A stretch of DNA of 64,000 bases. Origin: Thalassorhabdomicrobium marinisediminis. GTDB lineage: Bacteria; Pseudomonadota; Alphaproteobacteria; Rhodobacterales; Rhodobacteraceae. Positions 1 through 9,219 of this stretch are shown piece by piece (positions within the stretch are counted from its first letter, which is position 1; each line of letters begins with the position of its first letter). The position numbers and the translations under genes were made by a program. The DNA lies in NCBI RefSeq assembly GCF_003072065.1, contig NZ_QCYG01000001.1, forward strand, positions 124,001-188,000, written 5' to 3'. Below the pieces are notes generated by a model. It was not told where the DNA came from. It did not search any database and worked only from the letters and a program-made list of their open reading frames with translations.

Positions 1-631
1 GGTGCTTGTCGACCTTCATGCCCAACCGCTTCATGGTTGAGAGCATTTCCGAGCGGATGTCTTGAGCATCGTCGATGGGGTTCACGGGGAAATAGCCGCC
101 CTTGACGCCGGGGCGGTGGCCGGTGTTGCCCATCTCGTATTCGGTGTCGGTGTTCCAGCTCGCATCGATGGCGTCGACCTCATAGGCGACCTTGTTGATG
201 CCGACCTTGTAGCGCACATCGTCGAACAGGAAGAACTCGGCCTCGGGCCCCCAGTAGGAGACATCGCCGATTCCGGTCGAAATCAGATAGGCCTCGGCGC
301 GTTCGGCGGTGCCGCGGGGGTCGCGGTCATAGCTCTCGCCCGTGTCCGGCTCGACGACCGAGCAATGGATGCACAGGGTTTTTTCCGCATAGAACGGATC
401 GACATAGGCGCTCGACGCGTCGGGCATCAGCTTCATGTCGGAATCGTTGATCGCCTTCCAACCGGCGATGGAGGAGCCGTCGAACATGAAGCCCTCTTCG
501 AGGAAATCCTCATCCACTTCGTCGCTCACCAATGTCACGTGCTGCAACTTGCCGCGCGGATCGGTGAACCGGATATCGACGAATTCGATACCCTCGTCCT
601 TGATCATTTTGACGATGTCTTTGTTTTCCAT
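1..631 (-). CDS. glnA: Glutamine synthetase type I (3' part beyond window)
   Basis: The minus strand reads from an ATG at 631 and stays open to the window edge, giving about 210 N-terminal residues of a protein that normally has about 470. The translation starts MENKDIVKMIKDEGIEFVD, carries the GSSIAGW segment of the N-terminal beta-grasp domain, and continues into the catalytic domain (GPEAEFFLFD, with the Glu metal ligands). It makes glutamine from glutamate, ammonia and ATP and is the main ammonium assimilation enzyme. It lies 36 bases after glnB on the same strand, the usual glnBA operon. GlnE, which adenylylates GlnA, is encoded at 48896-51682. The adenylylation tyrosine lies in the missing part. 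Confidence 0.97.
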   Translation of the reverse strand, partial: MENKDIVKMIKDEGIEFVDIRFTDPRGKLQHVTLVSDEVDEDFLEEGFMFDGSSIAGWKAINDSDMKLMPDASSAYVDPFYAEKTLCIHCSVVEPDTGESYDRDPRGTAERAEAYLISTGIGDVSYWGPEAEFFLFDDVRYKVGINKVAYEVDAIDASWNTDTEYEMGNTGHRPGVKGGYFPVNPIDDAQDIRSEMLSTMKRLGMKVDKH

Positions 632-667
632 GTCAGGTGTCTTTCTGTGTGGGGAAATGGGGGGCGG

Positions 668-1171
<504 letters not shown>

Positions 1172-1235
1172 TTAGCCGATGGTTGAAATGCAGCCGGGCG
1201 GCGATACCATTTTGCCAGCACGGGAAAGGGGCACC

Positions 1236-2096
1236 ATGGGCCAGACGATCAAGACGCTAGACCGCGACGACATCCTTACAGCAGGCCTCGGCAAGCATTC
1301 GGGGCATAAATACGACTACGGGCATGCGCTGGTCCTGTCGGGCGGCGCCGGGCGCAGCGGCGCGGCGCGGTTGGCGGCGCGCGCGGCGCTGCGGGTCGGG
1401 GCCGGGGCGGTGACCCTTGGCGTGCCGCCCAGTGCCCAGCTTGAGGTGGCGATGCAGGTCACGGCGGTCATGCTGCAACGGGTGGCCGACGCTGCGGCGC
1501 TTGCGGATGTGCTGCGTGACGACCGGCTTAATGCGCTTTGTCTTGGTCCGGGCTTCGGCCTGTCCGACCGGGAAGAGGCTTTGGTCGAGACGGCGCTGGC
1601 CTCGGGTCGGGCCTGCGTGCTCGACGCGGATGCGCTTACGTTGCTGGCCCGCTCGGACGCGCTCTTCGACAGGTTACACGAGGCATGTGTGCTCACCCCC
1701 CATGGCGGCGAGTTCGCGCGGCTGTTCCCGGATCTGGCGCAAGCGCTAGACCGCGGCACCTGCGACAAACCCGATGCGACCCGCGCCGCTGCAAAGCGGG
1801 CCGGCTGCACGGTTTTGCTCAAAGGTCCGCAGACCGTGATTGCCGACGCTGCGGGGGCCTGCGCGATCAATGACAGCACCGGCGCGCGGGCGACGCCGTG
1901 GCTCGCCACCGCAGGGGCAGGGGATGTCCTTTCGGGGGTGATCACGGGGTTGCTGGCACGGGGGCAACCGCCCTTTGACGCTGCCGGGCTGGGCGCATGG
2001 TTGCACAGCGAAAGCGCGCGCCACTTTGGCCCCGGCCTTATCGCCGAAGACCTGCCAGAGGCGCTGCCTCCGGTGTTCCGGGCGCTGGGCCTCTGA
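1236..2096 (+). CDS. nnrD: ADP-dependent NAD(P)H-hydrate dehydratase, dehydratase domain only
   Basis: It removes water from damaged NAD(P)HX using ADP, a metabolite-repair reaction in the cytosol. The 286-residue protein is a ribokinase-fold YjeF C-terminal domain: HKYDYGHALVLSGGAGRSG near the N-terminus, TPHGGEFARLF in the middle, and the family motif TAGAGDVLSGVITGLLARG near residue 230. I chose ATG 1236, preceded by GGAAAGGGG; a further in-frame ATG lies at 1179. In related Rhodobacterales this position normally holds a fused epimerase-dehydratase of about 530 residues. Here the epimerase half is absent, and only 230 bases separate the gene from glnB, with no recognisable epimerase remnant. 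Confidence 0.9.
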   Translation: MGQTIKTLDRDDILTAGLGKHSGHKYDYGHALVLSGGAGRSGAARLAARAALRVGAGAVTLGVPPSAQLEVAMQVTAVMLQRVADAAALADVLRDDRLNALCLGPGFGLSDREEALVETALASGRACVLDADALTLLARSDALFDRLHEACVLTPHGGEFARLFPDLAQALDRGTCDKPDATRAAAKRAGCTVLLKGPQTVIADAAGACAINDSTGARATPWLATAGAGDVLSGVITGLLARGQPPFDAAGLGAWLHSESARHFGPGLIAEDLPEALPPVFRALGL

Positions 2097-2098
2097 CC

Positions 2099-2130
2099 TT
2101 CTCTGGTCCACAAATACCTAATTCCGCCGC
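2099..2130 (-). repeat. Dispersed intergenic repeat, family B copy 1
   Basis: Read on the minus strand, this contains ATTAGGTATTTGTGGACCAG followed by AGAA. It matches the element at 41513-41546 closely. It begins two bases after the nnrD stop codon, between convergent genes. Confidence 0.65.
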
Positions 2131-2160
2131 CAAAACAAAACGCAGCCCCTAAAGGCTGCG
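2131..2160 (-). terminator. Intrinsic terminator of the Hint gene
   Basis: On the minus strand a perfect 7-bp stem CGCAGCC/GGCTGCG with a six-base loop is followed by TTTTGTTTT. It lies 40 bases past the stop codon of the Hint-domain gene at 2200-2676. Confidence 0.75.
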
Positions 2161-2199
2161 CTGCTCCGTCAAAACGATCTTTTCCAAGCTGCCGAGGTG

Positions 2200-2676
2200 T
2201 CAGACCGCCGCCGAGGCCACCTCAAGCCCGTCCGCATAAAGAATGTGTTGCCGGTCGAAGATCAGCTCATGCACGGTCATCTTCCGCGGCGCAGCTTCCG
2301 AGACGAATTCTCCGTCGATCAGACGTCGCGCCTTGACCATGGCCACGTCTGCCCCGAACAGCGCCTTGGCCCGCCAGTCGCGGATATGGACCAGCGTGTC
2401 GGGTCCCACCTGCATGTCCGATTGCGGCCGCGTGTGCCCCAGAGACCCCGCCTTGATGCGGATCGGGGCGACGAAAACCTCTGACCGGCGGATATCGCGC
2501 AGGATCGACATGCCCGCATCGCGGGTGATGATCCGGTCGCCCGGTGTCAGGTGTTCGACGGGCAACTCTCCGTCAAGGGTCATCACCGTCGTGCCTTCGG
2601 TCAGCCCCGCCACATTCGCGGCCCTTGCGGCCACGGCGATACCGTCTTTGAAATCCTGTGTCTGTCCCACGTGCAT
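2200..2676 (-). CDS. Hint-domain protein (hedgehog/intein fold, no catalytic Cys)
   Basis: This 158-residue protein has a Hint_2-type domain. GTTVMTLDGELPVEHLTPGD (about residues 28-47) is the first Hint block, and HELIFDRQHILYADGLEVAS near the C-terminus is the closing block. Active inteins and hedgehog proteins need a Cys or Ser at the start of the block, but here the residues are GLTEGT, so self-splicing is unlikely. Short stand-alone Hint proteins of this kind are frequent in Rhodobacterales, and their function is unknown. There is no signal peptide. It is a single gene with its own terminator, convergent with nnrD and divergent from tRNA-Leu. Confidence 0.8.
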   Translation of the reverse strand: MHVGQTQDFKDGIAVAARAANVAGLTEGTTVMTLDGELPVEHLTPGDRIITRDAGMSILRDIRRSEVFVAPIRIKAGSLGHTRPQSDMQVGPDTLVHIRDWRAKALFGADVAMVKARRLIDGEFVSEAAPRKMTVHELIFDRQHILYADGLEVASAAV

Positions 2677-2969
2677 TGGCGTTTCTCGCTCTGTGCTATG
2701 TTTCTGCCATCGTTTTTCGCATCAGAATATGGCAAGAAAGCGTTACGAAAAGGACAATTGTGGCGCGAAACCGTGTCGGCGGCGCGCTGAGTCTTTTGCG
2801 CCACGCCGTAAATTTGCCCCTGCGCGCTGCCCAATCCGCGCCGCCGCCCTGAAATGCGCGCGGTTTTGCACGGGCGGGGCGCTGTTTTTCTCTCGCATCC
2901 GGCAAAGGTCTTTGTTAGGAGGTGCGCAACTTTGGAGGGGGGCGCCTGTCGGCCCCTTCTGGGATCGTT

Positions 2970-3054
2970 GCGGGTGTGGCGGAATTGGTAGACGCACCAG
3001 ATTTAGGTTCTGGCGCCGCAAGGCGTGGGGGTTCAAGTCCCTTCACCCGCACCA
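2970..3054 (+). tRNA. tRNA-Leu (anticodon UAG)
   Basis: The 85-base gene has a 7-bp acceptor stem GCGGGTG/CACCCGC and a D-arm GGCGGAATTGGTAGACGC. The anticodon stem CCAGA/TCTGG encloses loop TTTAGGT (anticodon TAG). A class II variable arm GCGCCGCAAGGCGT and a T-arm GTTCAAGTC follow, and A-CCA is encoded. The long variable arm and anticodon identify leucine (CUN codons). Confidence 0.97.
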
Positions 3055-3060
3055 GAATGT

Positions 3061-3160
3061 CCCCGTTTCGGCGGGGGAGTTGAAGGAATCGCCCCCCTTT
3101 GGGGCGTGGTTGATATCGCCCCCTTCGGGGCGTGGTTGATATCGCCCCTTTGGGGCGTGA
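3061..3160 (+). repeat. Four tandem hairpin units between tRNA-Leu and tig
   Basis: Immediately after the tRNA come four degenerate units of about 26-30 bases. Units 2-4 share the stem CGCCCC/GGGGCG (3090-3106, 3117-3132, 3143-3157) with loops of 5, 4 and 3 bases, and a spacer like GTGGTTGATAT. Unit 1 has the stem CCCCG/CGGGG (3061-3076) and a related spacer. The last spacer (GTGATTGATAAGG) runs straight into the trigger factor ribosome-binding site. The array would therefore form the tRNA 3' trailer or tig leader as a row of stable hairpins. Confidence 0.8.
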
Positions 3161-3177
3161 TTGATAAGGAATTTACC

Positions 3178-4509
3178 ATGACGGTCAAAGTGACCCTGAA
3201 CGAAGGTCTCAAGCGTGGCTACGAGATTACGATCACCGCAGCCGAGTTGGACGCAACGGTCAACGACAAGCTGAAAGAGGCCCAGCCCGAGATCGAGATG
3301 AAGGGGTTCCGCAAGGGCAAGGTGCCCATGTCGCTGCTGAAAAAGCAGTTCGGCCCGAAGGTTCTGGGCGAAGCCATGCAGGAATCGGTCGATGGTGCGA
3401 TGAACAAGCACCTGGAAGAAAGCGGCGACCGTCCCGCGATGCAGCCCGAAATGAAGATGGCGAACGAGGACTGGAAAGAAGGCGACGATGTGGTCGTCAC
3501 CGTGTCCTATGAAGCGCTGCCCGACGTGCCCGAGGTCGATTTCTCGGACATCAAGCTCGAGAAGATGGTCGTCAAGGCCGACGACGCCTCTGTCGATGAA
3601 GCTCTGACCAATCTGGCCGAGACCGCGCAGAACTTCGAGGACCGCGAAGAAGGTGCGGCCGCACAGGACGGCGATCAGGTGATCTTCGACTTCCTCGGCA
3701 AGGTCGACGGTGAGCCCTTCGAGGGCGGTGCCGCCGAAGGCCACGCGCTGGTGCTTGGTTCGGGTCAGTTCATCCCCGGCTTCGAAGAAGGTCTGGTCGG
3801 CGTAAAGGCCGGCGAAGAGAAAGACGTCGAAGTCACCTTCCCCGAAGAGTACAACGCTGAACACCTCGCCGGCAAAAAAGCCGTGTTCGAATGCAAGATC
3901 CACAACGTCAAGGCGCCTCAGGCCGCCGAGATCGACGATGAGATGGCCAAGCAGTTCGGTGCCGAGGATCTGGACGGTCTGAAGGGCCAGATTCGCGAGA
4001 AGCTGGAAGAGGAATACGCGGGGGCCGCCCGTGCGGTGACCAAGCGTGCCCTGCTGGACGCGCTGGACGAGAAGGTCGACTTCGAGCTGCCACCGTCGCT
4101 GGTCGAAGCCGAAGCCGGTCAGATCGCTCACCAGCTCTGGCATGAGGAAAACCCCGACGTTCAGGGCCACGACCACCCCGAGATCGAGCCCACCGAAGAG
4201 CACACCAAGCTGGCCGAGCGCCGCGTGAAGCTGGGTCTGCTTCTGGCCGAGATCGGTCAGAAGGCCGAAGTGCAGGTTTCCGACGCGGAATTCACCCAGG
4301 CGGTGATGAACCAGGCCCGTCAATACGGCAACCAGGCGCGCCAGTTCTTCGAATTCGTGCAGCAGAACCAGCAGATGCAGCAGCAGATCCGCGCACCCCT
4401 GTTCGAAGACAAGGTCGTTGACCACATTCTCGAGCAGGCCGACGTGAGCGAGAAAGAGGTCTCGAAAGACGATCTGCAAAAGGCTGTCGAAGCGCTCGAC
4501 GAAGAATAA
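3178..4509 (+). CDS. tig: Trigger factor, ribosome-associated chaperone / PPIase
   Basis: This 443-residue protein begins [20 protein letters not shown] at ATG 3178, with AAGGA eight bases upstream. An upstream in-frame reading runs through the tRNA and is spurious. The domains are an N-terminal ribosome-binding domain with the signature GFRKGKVP (about residues 40-47), a central FKBP-type PPIase domain ([20 protein letters not shown] to about residue 235), and a helical C-terminal domain rich in Q ([13 protein letters not shown]). It binds ribosomal protein L23 and shields nascent chains. It is monocistronic, with its own terminator at 4531. Confidence 0.97.
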   Translation: MTVKVTLNEGLKRGYEITITAAELDATVNDKLKEAQPEIEMKGFRKGKVPMSLLKKQFGPKVLGEAMQESVDGAMNKHLEESGDRPAMQPEMKMANEDWKEGDDVVVTVSYEALPDVPEVDFSDIKLEKMVVKADDASVDEALTNLAETAQNFEDREEGAAAQDGDQVIFDFLGKVDGEPFEGGAAEGHALVLGSGQFIPGFEEGLVGVKAGEEKDVEVTFPEEYNAEHLAGKKAVFECKIHNVKAPQAAEIDDEMAKQFGAEDLDGLKGQIREKLEEEYAGAARAVTKRALLDALDEKVDFELPPSLVEAEAGQIAHQLWHEENPDVQGHDHPEIEPTEEHTKLAERRVKLGLLLAEIGQKAEVQVSDAEFTQAVMNQARQYGNQARQFFEFVQQNQQMQQQIRAPLFEDKVVDHILEQADVSEKEVSKDDLQKAVEALDEE

Positions 4510-4530
4510 TCGCGCCACATCGCCAACACA

Positions 4531-4560
4531 AAGGCCGTCCCGGATCGGGGCGGCCTTTTT
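4531..4560 (+). terminator. Intrinsic terminator of tig
   Basis: The stem GGCCGTCCCG/CGGGGCGGCC (10 bp, one G-U pair) with loop GAT is followed by TTTTT. It starts 22 bases after the tig stop codon. Confidence 0.9.
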
Positions 4561-4661
4561 CGTTGCCGGTGTCGGCGTGGGCAGGGCAGGCCAAAGTTTA
4601 CCCTAGGACAATCCCGCGTTTGCGGTTTACGCTGGGGGCACTTTGCGAACCGGAGATTATT

Positions 4662-5135
4662 ATGAAACGTTTACTTCTTACCCTTGCCGCTTTGATCGGA
4701 TTTGCCGGCACAGCGCAGGCTTGCCCGAATTGGAGCCTTAATCCGATTTACGGACAATATAATGTATCCATGGGGCAGTTGCGCGCGGGTCAGCAACTGT
4801 CTTTGACGGCGGGGGGCGACAATAATATCTGGAGCTGCCGGAACGTCCGGCCCCAGACCGACACCGGTGACGGTTATTTCGGCTCTTCCCCCGACGCGCG
4901 CATTTTCGTCAACGGGATTGAGGGGCGGACCCTCAAGCTTGAGGTGCGCAGCAATTGCGACAGTGCGCTTCTGATCAACACGGGCACGGCGACGTGGTAT
5001 TACGACGATGACGACGCGGGCAATCTGGACCCGCAGATCGTGCTGACGCGCCCCCAAAGCGGGCAGATCGACATCTGGGTCGGCACTTATGACGGGGCCT
5101 ATTGCGATGCGGTTCTGATGATGAGCGCCTATTAA
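4662..5135 (+). CDS. Small secreted cysteine-containing protein, function unknown
   Basis: This 157-residue protein starts at ATG 4662 (GGAG nine bases before). It has a clear Sec signal peptide MKRLLLTLAALIGFAGTAQA with predicted cleavage before CPNW. The mature part has four cysteines (CPNW, WSCRN, SNCDS, YCDA), suggesting two disulphide bonds in the periplasm. It also has an acidic stretch YYDDDDAG that could bind cations. The fold appears beta-rich, with a C-terminal IDIWVGTYDG. I do not recognise a family. It is a single gene between tig and the convergent ribosomal operon, with a shared terminator at 5176. Confidence 0.8.
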   Translation: MKRLLLTLAALIGFAGTAQACPNWSLNPIYGQYNVSMGQLRAGQQLSLTAGGDNNIWSCRNVRPQTDTGDGYFGSSPDARIFVNGIEGRTLKLEVRSNCDSALLINTGTATWYYDDDDAGNLDPQIVLTRPQSGQIDIWVGTYDGAYCDAVLMMSAY

Positions 5136-5175
5136 CAGCGCAGGCCGTCAGGCGGTCTGATGACCACAAACGAAA

Positions 5176-5202
5176 ACGGGCCGCGCATGATGCACGGCCC
5201 GT
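5176..5202. terminator. Bidirectional terminator
   Basis: The stem ACGGGCCG/CGGCCCGT has an inner GCAT/ATGC extension, with AAAA before it and a T-rich run GTTCTGTTTT after it. It separates the secreted-protein gene (plus) from rplI (minus), so it can serve both strands. Confidence 0.75.
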
Positions 5203-5224
5203 TCTGTTTTGAAGTCTGACGGGA

Positions 5225-5857
5225 TCAGTCCTCGTCAGAGGCAGCCTCATCGGTGGAAGCTTCGGCGGGGGCCGCCTGTTCATCACCGTAGTCGTCCAGA
5301 CCGGCAGCACCGATGTCGTCGAAGAGCTCTTGAATCTCGAAGTCAGCGGCGGCTTCTTCTTCGGCGGCCAGTTCGGCAATGGTCTTGCCTGCAGCCTGAA
5401 GCTCGGCTTCCTCGGGGGAGCGCGCGACATTCAGCTTGATCTTGGCGTCAACCTCTGGGTGCAGCTTGATGGACACTTCGTGAATGCCCAGCTCCTTGAT
5501 CGGATCCAGCAGCACGACCTGTTTGCGATCGATCGAGAAGCCGTTCTCGTTGGCGGCTTCGGCGGCGTCACGGGTGGTGACCGAGCCATAAAGGCTGCCG
5601 CCGTCCGATGCCGAGCGAATCACGATGAAGGATTCACCGTCGAGCTTCGCAGCCAGATCTTCGGCTTCTTTCTTGGTCTCGAGGTTGCGGGCCTCAAGCT
5701 GGGCCTTTTGCGCTTCAAAGACCGCCATGTTGGCGTCGTTGGCGCGCAGCGCCTTGCCCGTGGGGATCAGGAAGTTGCGGGCGTAACCGGGTTTGACGGC
5801 GACGACTTCGCCCATCTGACCAAGCTTCGCGACACGTTCGAGAAGGATAACATCCAT
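5225..5857 (-). CDS. rplI: 50S ribosomal protein bL9
   Basis: This 210-residue protein begins [19 protein letters not shown] and contains the L9 signature [13 protein letters not shown] (about residues 24-36). It binds 23S rRNA near the L1 stalk. It is longer than the roughly 150 residues of enteric L9 because of an acidic, Ala/Glu-rich C-terminal extension from about residue 165 ([20 protein letters not shown]). Such extensions are common in Alphaproteobacteria. It is the last gene of the rpsF-rpsR-rplI operon, 11 bases after rpsR. Confidence 0.97.
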   Translation of the reverse strand: MDVILLERVAKLGQMGEVVAVKPGYARNFLIPTGKALRANDANMAVFEAQKAQLEARNLETKKEAEDLAAKLDGESFIVIRSASDGGSLYGSVTTRDAAEAANENGFSIDRKQVVLLDPIKELGIHEVSIKLHPEVDAKIKLNVARSPEEAELQAAGKTIAELAAEEEAAADFEIQELFDDIGAAGLDDYGDEQAAPAEASTDEAASDED

Positions 5858-5868
5858 TGGAACTCTCC

Positions 5869-6096
5869 TTACTTAACGGCGTAGGGCAGCAGGGCGAGGA
5901 ACCGTGCGCGCTTGATGGCACGGGCCAGCGCTCGCTGGTTCTTGGCGCCAACTGCGGTGATGCGGGACGGCACGATCTTGCCACGCTCAGAGATGTAGCG
6001 CTGCAGGGTGCGGGTGTCTTTGTAGTCGATCTTCGGGGCGTTTTCACCCTCGAACGGATCGGACTTGCGACGGCGGAAAAATGGTTTTGTAGCCAT
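5869..6096 (-). CDS. rpsR: 30S ribosomal protein bS18
   Basis: This 75-residue basic protein begins [18 protein letters not shown] and contains [21 protein letters not shown] followed by [18 protein letters not shown], the conserved S18 core. It pairs with S6 on the 30S platform. It is the middle gene of the operon, 29 bases after rpsF and 11 before rplI. Confidence 0.97.
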   Translation of the reverse strand: MATKPFFRRRKSDPFEGENAPKIDYKDTRTLQRYISERGKIVPSRITAVGAKNQRALARAIKRARFLALLPYAVK

Positions 6097-6125
6097 GGGT
6101 TATGGTCCTTATCTGATCGGCTGAA

Positions 6126-6479
6126 TTAGCGGCGTTCGCGGCGGCTGTCGCGCTCGTCACGTTTCTGCATCTGCACAGAGGGGCCTTCCTCGTGCTCGTC
6201 GACCTTGATGGTCAGGACGCGCATCACGTCGTCGTGCAGGCGCATCAGACGCTCCATCTCTTGCACGGCGGCGGCCGGTGCGTCAGAGCGGATGTAGGCG
6301 TAGTGGCCCTTGCGGTTCTTGTTGATCTTGTAGGCCATCGTCTTGACGCCCCAGTACTCGGATTCAACAACTTTGCCGTCGTTGTCCGCGAGAACCGTGG
6401 AGAAGTGTTCGATAAGGCTTTCGGCTTGCGTGTTGGACAGGTCCTGACGCGCAATGAACGTATGCTCGTAAAGAGGCAT
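6126..6479 (-). CDS. rpsF: 30S ribosomal protein bS6
   Basis: This 117-residue protein begins MPLYEHTFIARQDLSNTQAE, with the S6 core WGVKTMAYKINKNRKGHYAY (about residues 43-62) and MLRL-like MRLHDDVMRVLTIKV. The C-terminal tail is basic and charged (QKRDERDSRRERR), taking the place of the poly-Glu tail of E. coli S6. It is the first gene of the operon. The 275-base upstream gap to the divergent gene at 6755 contains the promoters. I did not find a confident S6:S18 autoregulatory element in it. Confidence 0.97.
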   Translation of the reverse strand: MPLYEHTFIARQDLSNTQAESLIEHFSTVLADNDGKVVESEYWGVKTMAYKINKNRKGHYAYIRSDAPAAAVQEMERLMRLHDDVMRVLTIKVDEHEEGPSVQMQKRDERDSRRERR

Positions 6480-6754
6480 GCGATACTCCAGTCAAATTCA
6501 GCGCATTTCATAGGGCGAGGGTGACCCCTCCCGCTCTCGCCCACGAGAGCCTGCGCAGGTCATAATATGCTGCGGGAGGATTGGGGCCTTATACAGAGGG
6601 GCGGGTCAGGATCAAGGGGGGATCGGCGCGCCCGGGGCGCGTATGGCCGGAAATATCTTACCAAAAGGTTAATTTTCCCCCGTATCACCACGGACCTGCC
6701 GCGTTTGTGCCGAAGTTCGCGCAAAAGCTGACAGTGAGCAACGGAGCAGAGCCC

Positions 6755-7378
6755 ATGACCGCACTACCTGACACCTTCGCCCGACCCTCGCGCCTGGGGA
6801 CAGCCACGCCGCCGGATTTCCACTATCCGCGCGTGTCCGAGCGGTTTTGGGGCTACGAGGTCAGTTTCAACGAACAGGTGGTCGATCTGGCGGTGCTGGC
6901 GCGGGGCGTGACCCTGTTGGTCACCATCGGCGCCTTTCTGGCCGCGGCCGCCGTCTGGTTGCTGCCCGACGGCGCATTTACCGGCGCGGCGGCAGTCTCC
7001 AAGGCGCTGATTTCCTTCGGGCTGTTGATCCTGTCGGGGTGCCTTGCGCATTTCGCGGGCCGCAGCACGCGGGTGCAGGTGCAAGTGGACAAGAACGCGG
7101 GCGAGCTGCGCGAAGTGGTCAAGGGGCTGACGGGGGCGTCGATCGTGCTGACCCGCCACGGGCTGGACACGGTGCGCTCGGTGACCGTGGTGCCATCGAT
7201 CATGCATCCCAGTCTGGGGCAGGTTCATGTGACGTTGCAGGACGACGCCCGGATCGCGGTGGGCGACGGGGCTGTGACCGCGCTGTACAGCCTGCGCGAC
7301 CGCCTGTCTGCCGATTGTGGGCTTGAGCAGGCCGGGTCTGCACGCGAAGCGGTCTGGTCGGGGCCCTTGCAGGGCTGA
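6755..7378 (+). CDS. Two-helix membrane protein, function unknown
   Basis: This 207-residue protein starts at ATG 6755, where the coding-like composition begins; an in-frame ATG at 6581 lies in non-coding-like sequence. Two hydrophobic segments at about residues 48-70 (LARGVTLLVTIGAFLAAAAV) and 84-105 (ALISFGLLILSGCLAHFAG) form a hairpin. A cytoplasmic C-terminal domain of about 100 residues follows (LREVVKGLTG..., VRSVTVVPSIMHPSLGQVHV). I do not recognise a family. It sits between the divergent rpsF operon and fabD with a 105-base gap, so it is probably its own unit. Confidence 0.75.
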   Translation: MTALPDTFARPSRLGTATPPDFHYPRVSERFWGYEVSFNEQVVDLAVLARGVTLLVTIGAFLAAAAVWLLPDGAFTGAAAVSKALISFGLLILSGCLAHFAGRSTRVQVQVDKNAGELREVVKGLTGASIVLTRHGLDTVRSVTVVPSIMHPSLGQVHVTLQDDARIAVGDGAVTALYSLRDRLSADCGLEQAGSAREAVWSGPLQG

Positions 7379-7483
7379 CACGGCCCGCGAAAGCCCGCCT
7401 TTGCAGCCCGTCTTCACACAGGATGCGCTTGTGCGCCCTTGTTCCCCGCGCTAACCCTAGGGCTGGCAAAACAAGGGTGCAGT

Positions 7484-8422
7484 ATGAAATCATTCATCTT
7501 TCCGGGGCAGGGCGCCCAGACCATCGGCATGGGGCAGGCCCTGGCCGAGGCGTATCCGGCCGCAAAAGCGGTCTTCGACGAGGTGGACGCCGCCCTGGGC
7601 GAGAAGCTGTCCGACCTGATCTGGTCCGGTGACATTGCCGACTTGACCCTGACCCGCAACGCGCAGCCCGCGCTTATGGCGACCTCGCTGGCGGCGATGC
7701 GCGCGCTTGAGGCCGAGGGCGTGACGATTGACGCGGCCTCCTATGTGGCGGGGCATTCGCTGGGCGAATATTCCGCGCTGGCCGCGGCGGGTGCGCTGAG
7801 CCTGGCCGACACCGCCCGTCTGTTGCGCATCCGCGGTGAGGCGATGCAGGACGCGGTGCCCGTGGGCGTGGGCGCGATGGCGGTGCTTCTGGGCATGGAC
7901 TTCGACGCGGCCAAGGCGGTCGCGGAAGAGGCGGCCCAGGGCGAAGTCTGCGAAGCGGCCAATGACAATGACCCCAGTCAGGTGGTCGTGTCCGGCCACA
8001 AGGCCGCCGTGGAACGTGCGGTCGAGATCGCCAAGGCGAAGGGCGCGAAACGGGCCATGTTGCTGCCGGTCTCCGCGCCGTTCCATTCCTCGCTGATGGC
8101 CCCCGCCGCCAAGGTGATGCAGGACGCGCTGGACGGGGTCGAGATGCAGGCCCCCGCCGTGCCCCTGATCGCCAACGTGCGCGCCGAAGCCGTCGATGCC
8201 AGCGACATCAAGACATTGTTGGTCGAACAGGTGACCGGTTCGGTGCGCTGGCGCGAAAGCGTGCAATGGATGGCCGGCGCCGGTGTGACCGAGGTCTGGG
8301 AAATCGGCGCAGGCAAGGCCCTGAGCGGCATGGTCAAACGGGTCGATCGCAGCATTGCGACACGGGCCGTGGGCACGCCGGACGACGTGAAAGCGGCGGC
8401 GGCCGCACTCAACGAAGGATAG
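7484..8422 (+). CDS. fabD: Malonyl-CoA:ACP transacylase
   Basis: It moves malonyl from CoA to acyl carrier protein for fatty acid elongation. The 312-residue protein starts MKSFIFPGQGAQTIGMGQAL at ATG 7484. The nucleophile motif GHSLGEYSALAAAGALSL (Ser about residue 92) and the later catalytic His in SAPFHSSLMAPAA (about residue 201) are both present. It is followed after three bases by fabG and then acpP, the usual fab cluster. fabF follows after an inserted minus-strand PilZ gene. Confidence 0.97.
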   Translation: MKSFIFPGQGAQTIGMGQALAEAYPAAKAVFDEVDAALGEKLSDLIWSGDIADLTLTRNAQPALMATSLAAMRALEAEGVTIDAASYVAGHSLGEYSALAAAGALSLADTARLLRIRGEAMQDAVPVGVGAMAVLLGMDFDAAKAVAEEAAQGEVCEAANDNDPSQVVVSGHKAAVERAVEIAKAKGAKRAMLLPVSAPFHSSLMAPAAKVMQDALDGVEMQAPAVPLIANVRAEAVDASDIKTLLVEQVTGSVRWRESVQWMAGAGVTEVWEIGAGKALSGMVKRVDRSIATRAVGTPDDVKAAAAALNEG

Positions 8423-8425
8423 AAC

Positions 8426-9163
8426 ATGTTTGATTTGACAGGAAAAAATGCGCTGGTCACCGGCGCGTCGGGCGGCATCGGCGGCGAGATTGCCAGAACC
8501 CTGCACGCCGCAGGGGCCACCGTGGGCCTGTCGGGCACGCGCGAAGCCCCGCTTGAAGCTTTGGCGGCGGACCTGGGCGAGCGGGCCCACGTGCTGCCGT
8601 GCAACCTGAGCGACGCAGCCGCGGTCGATGCGCTGCCCAAACAGGCGGCTGAGACCATGGGCTCGGTCGATATTCTGGTCAACAACGCCGGAATCACCCG
8701 CGACCAGCTGTTCATGCGGATGAGCGATGACGAATGGGCCGATGTGATCAATGTGAACCTCACTTCGACCATGCGCCTGTGCAAGGGCGTGATCCGGGGC
8801 ATGATGAAAGCCCGCTGGGGCCGCATCGTGAACATCAGCTCTATCGTGGGGGCCACGGGCAACGCCGGTCAGGCGAATTACGCAGCGTCCAAAGCGGGCA
8901 TGGTGGGGATGAGCAAGTCGATCGCCGCCGAGGTCGCATCGCGCGGGATCACAGTCAATTGCGTGGCCCCCGGCTTTATCGCCACGGCCATGACCGACAA
9001 GCTGACGGACGATCAGAAAGCCAAGATCGACCAGCAGATTCCCGCGGGCCGGATGGGCACGCCGGAAGAGATCGCCGCCGCCGCCCTCTATCTTGCAAGC
9101 GAGCAGGCGGGCTATGTGACCGGCACGACTTTGCATGTTAATGGTGGCATGGCGATGCTGTGA
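8426..9163 (+). CDS. fabG: 3-oxoacyl-ACP reductase
   Basis: This is an NADPH-dependent reduction step of fatty acid synthesis. The 245-residue short-chain dehydrogenase has the cofactor motif TGASGGIGGEIAR (about residues 12-24), NNAGITRDQLFMRM, and the catalytic Ser in NISSIVG with Tyr-x3-Lys in NYAASKAG (about residues 151-158). It ends with the typical HVNGGMAML. The ribosome-binding site AAGGA sits seven bases before the ATG. It forms an operon with fabD, three bases apart. Confidence 0.97.
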   Translation: MFDLTGKNALVTGASGGIGGEIARTLHAAGATVGLSGTREAPLEALAADLGERAHVLPCNLSDAAAVDALPKQAAETMGSVDILVNNAGITRDQLFMRMSDDEWADVINVNLTSTMRLCKGVIRGMMKARWGRIVNISSIVGATGNAGQANYAASKAGMVGMSKSIAAEVASRGITVNCVAPGFIATAMTDKLTDDQKAKIDQQIPAGRMGTPEEIAAAALYLASEQAGYVTGTTLHVNGGMAML

Positions 9164-9191
9164 CCCCTATGTTGAGGGCACCTGAAAGCGT

Positions 9192-9219
9192 TTGCCACGG
9201 CGGGAATCTCTGCTATAGG
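9192..9219 (+). promoter_or_regulatory. Candidate acpP promoter
   Basis: TTGCCA (9192-9197) and TATAGG (9214-9219) are separated by 16 bases in the 192-base gap before acpP. Positions and spacing fit a sigma-70 promoter that would give the abundant acyl carrier protein its own transcript with a leader of about 130 bases. Confidence 0.4.

Noticed and set aside
3061-3160. CRISPR-like short repeats
   Set aside because: Only four units that are contiguous, with no unique spacers and no cas genes. They are a tandem hairpin array.
3043-4518. A 491-codon minus-strand ORF opposite trigger factor
   Set aside because: Leu/Val/Phe/His-rich shadow translation of tig with no family features.
7449-7465. 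LacI-type half-site GCGCTAACC before fabD
   Set aside because: Only one half matches the edd site and there is no palindrome, so it is likely chance.
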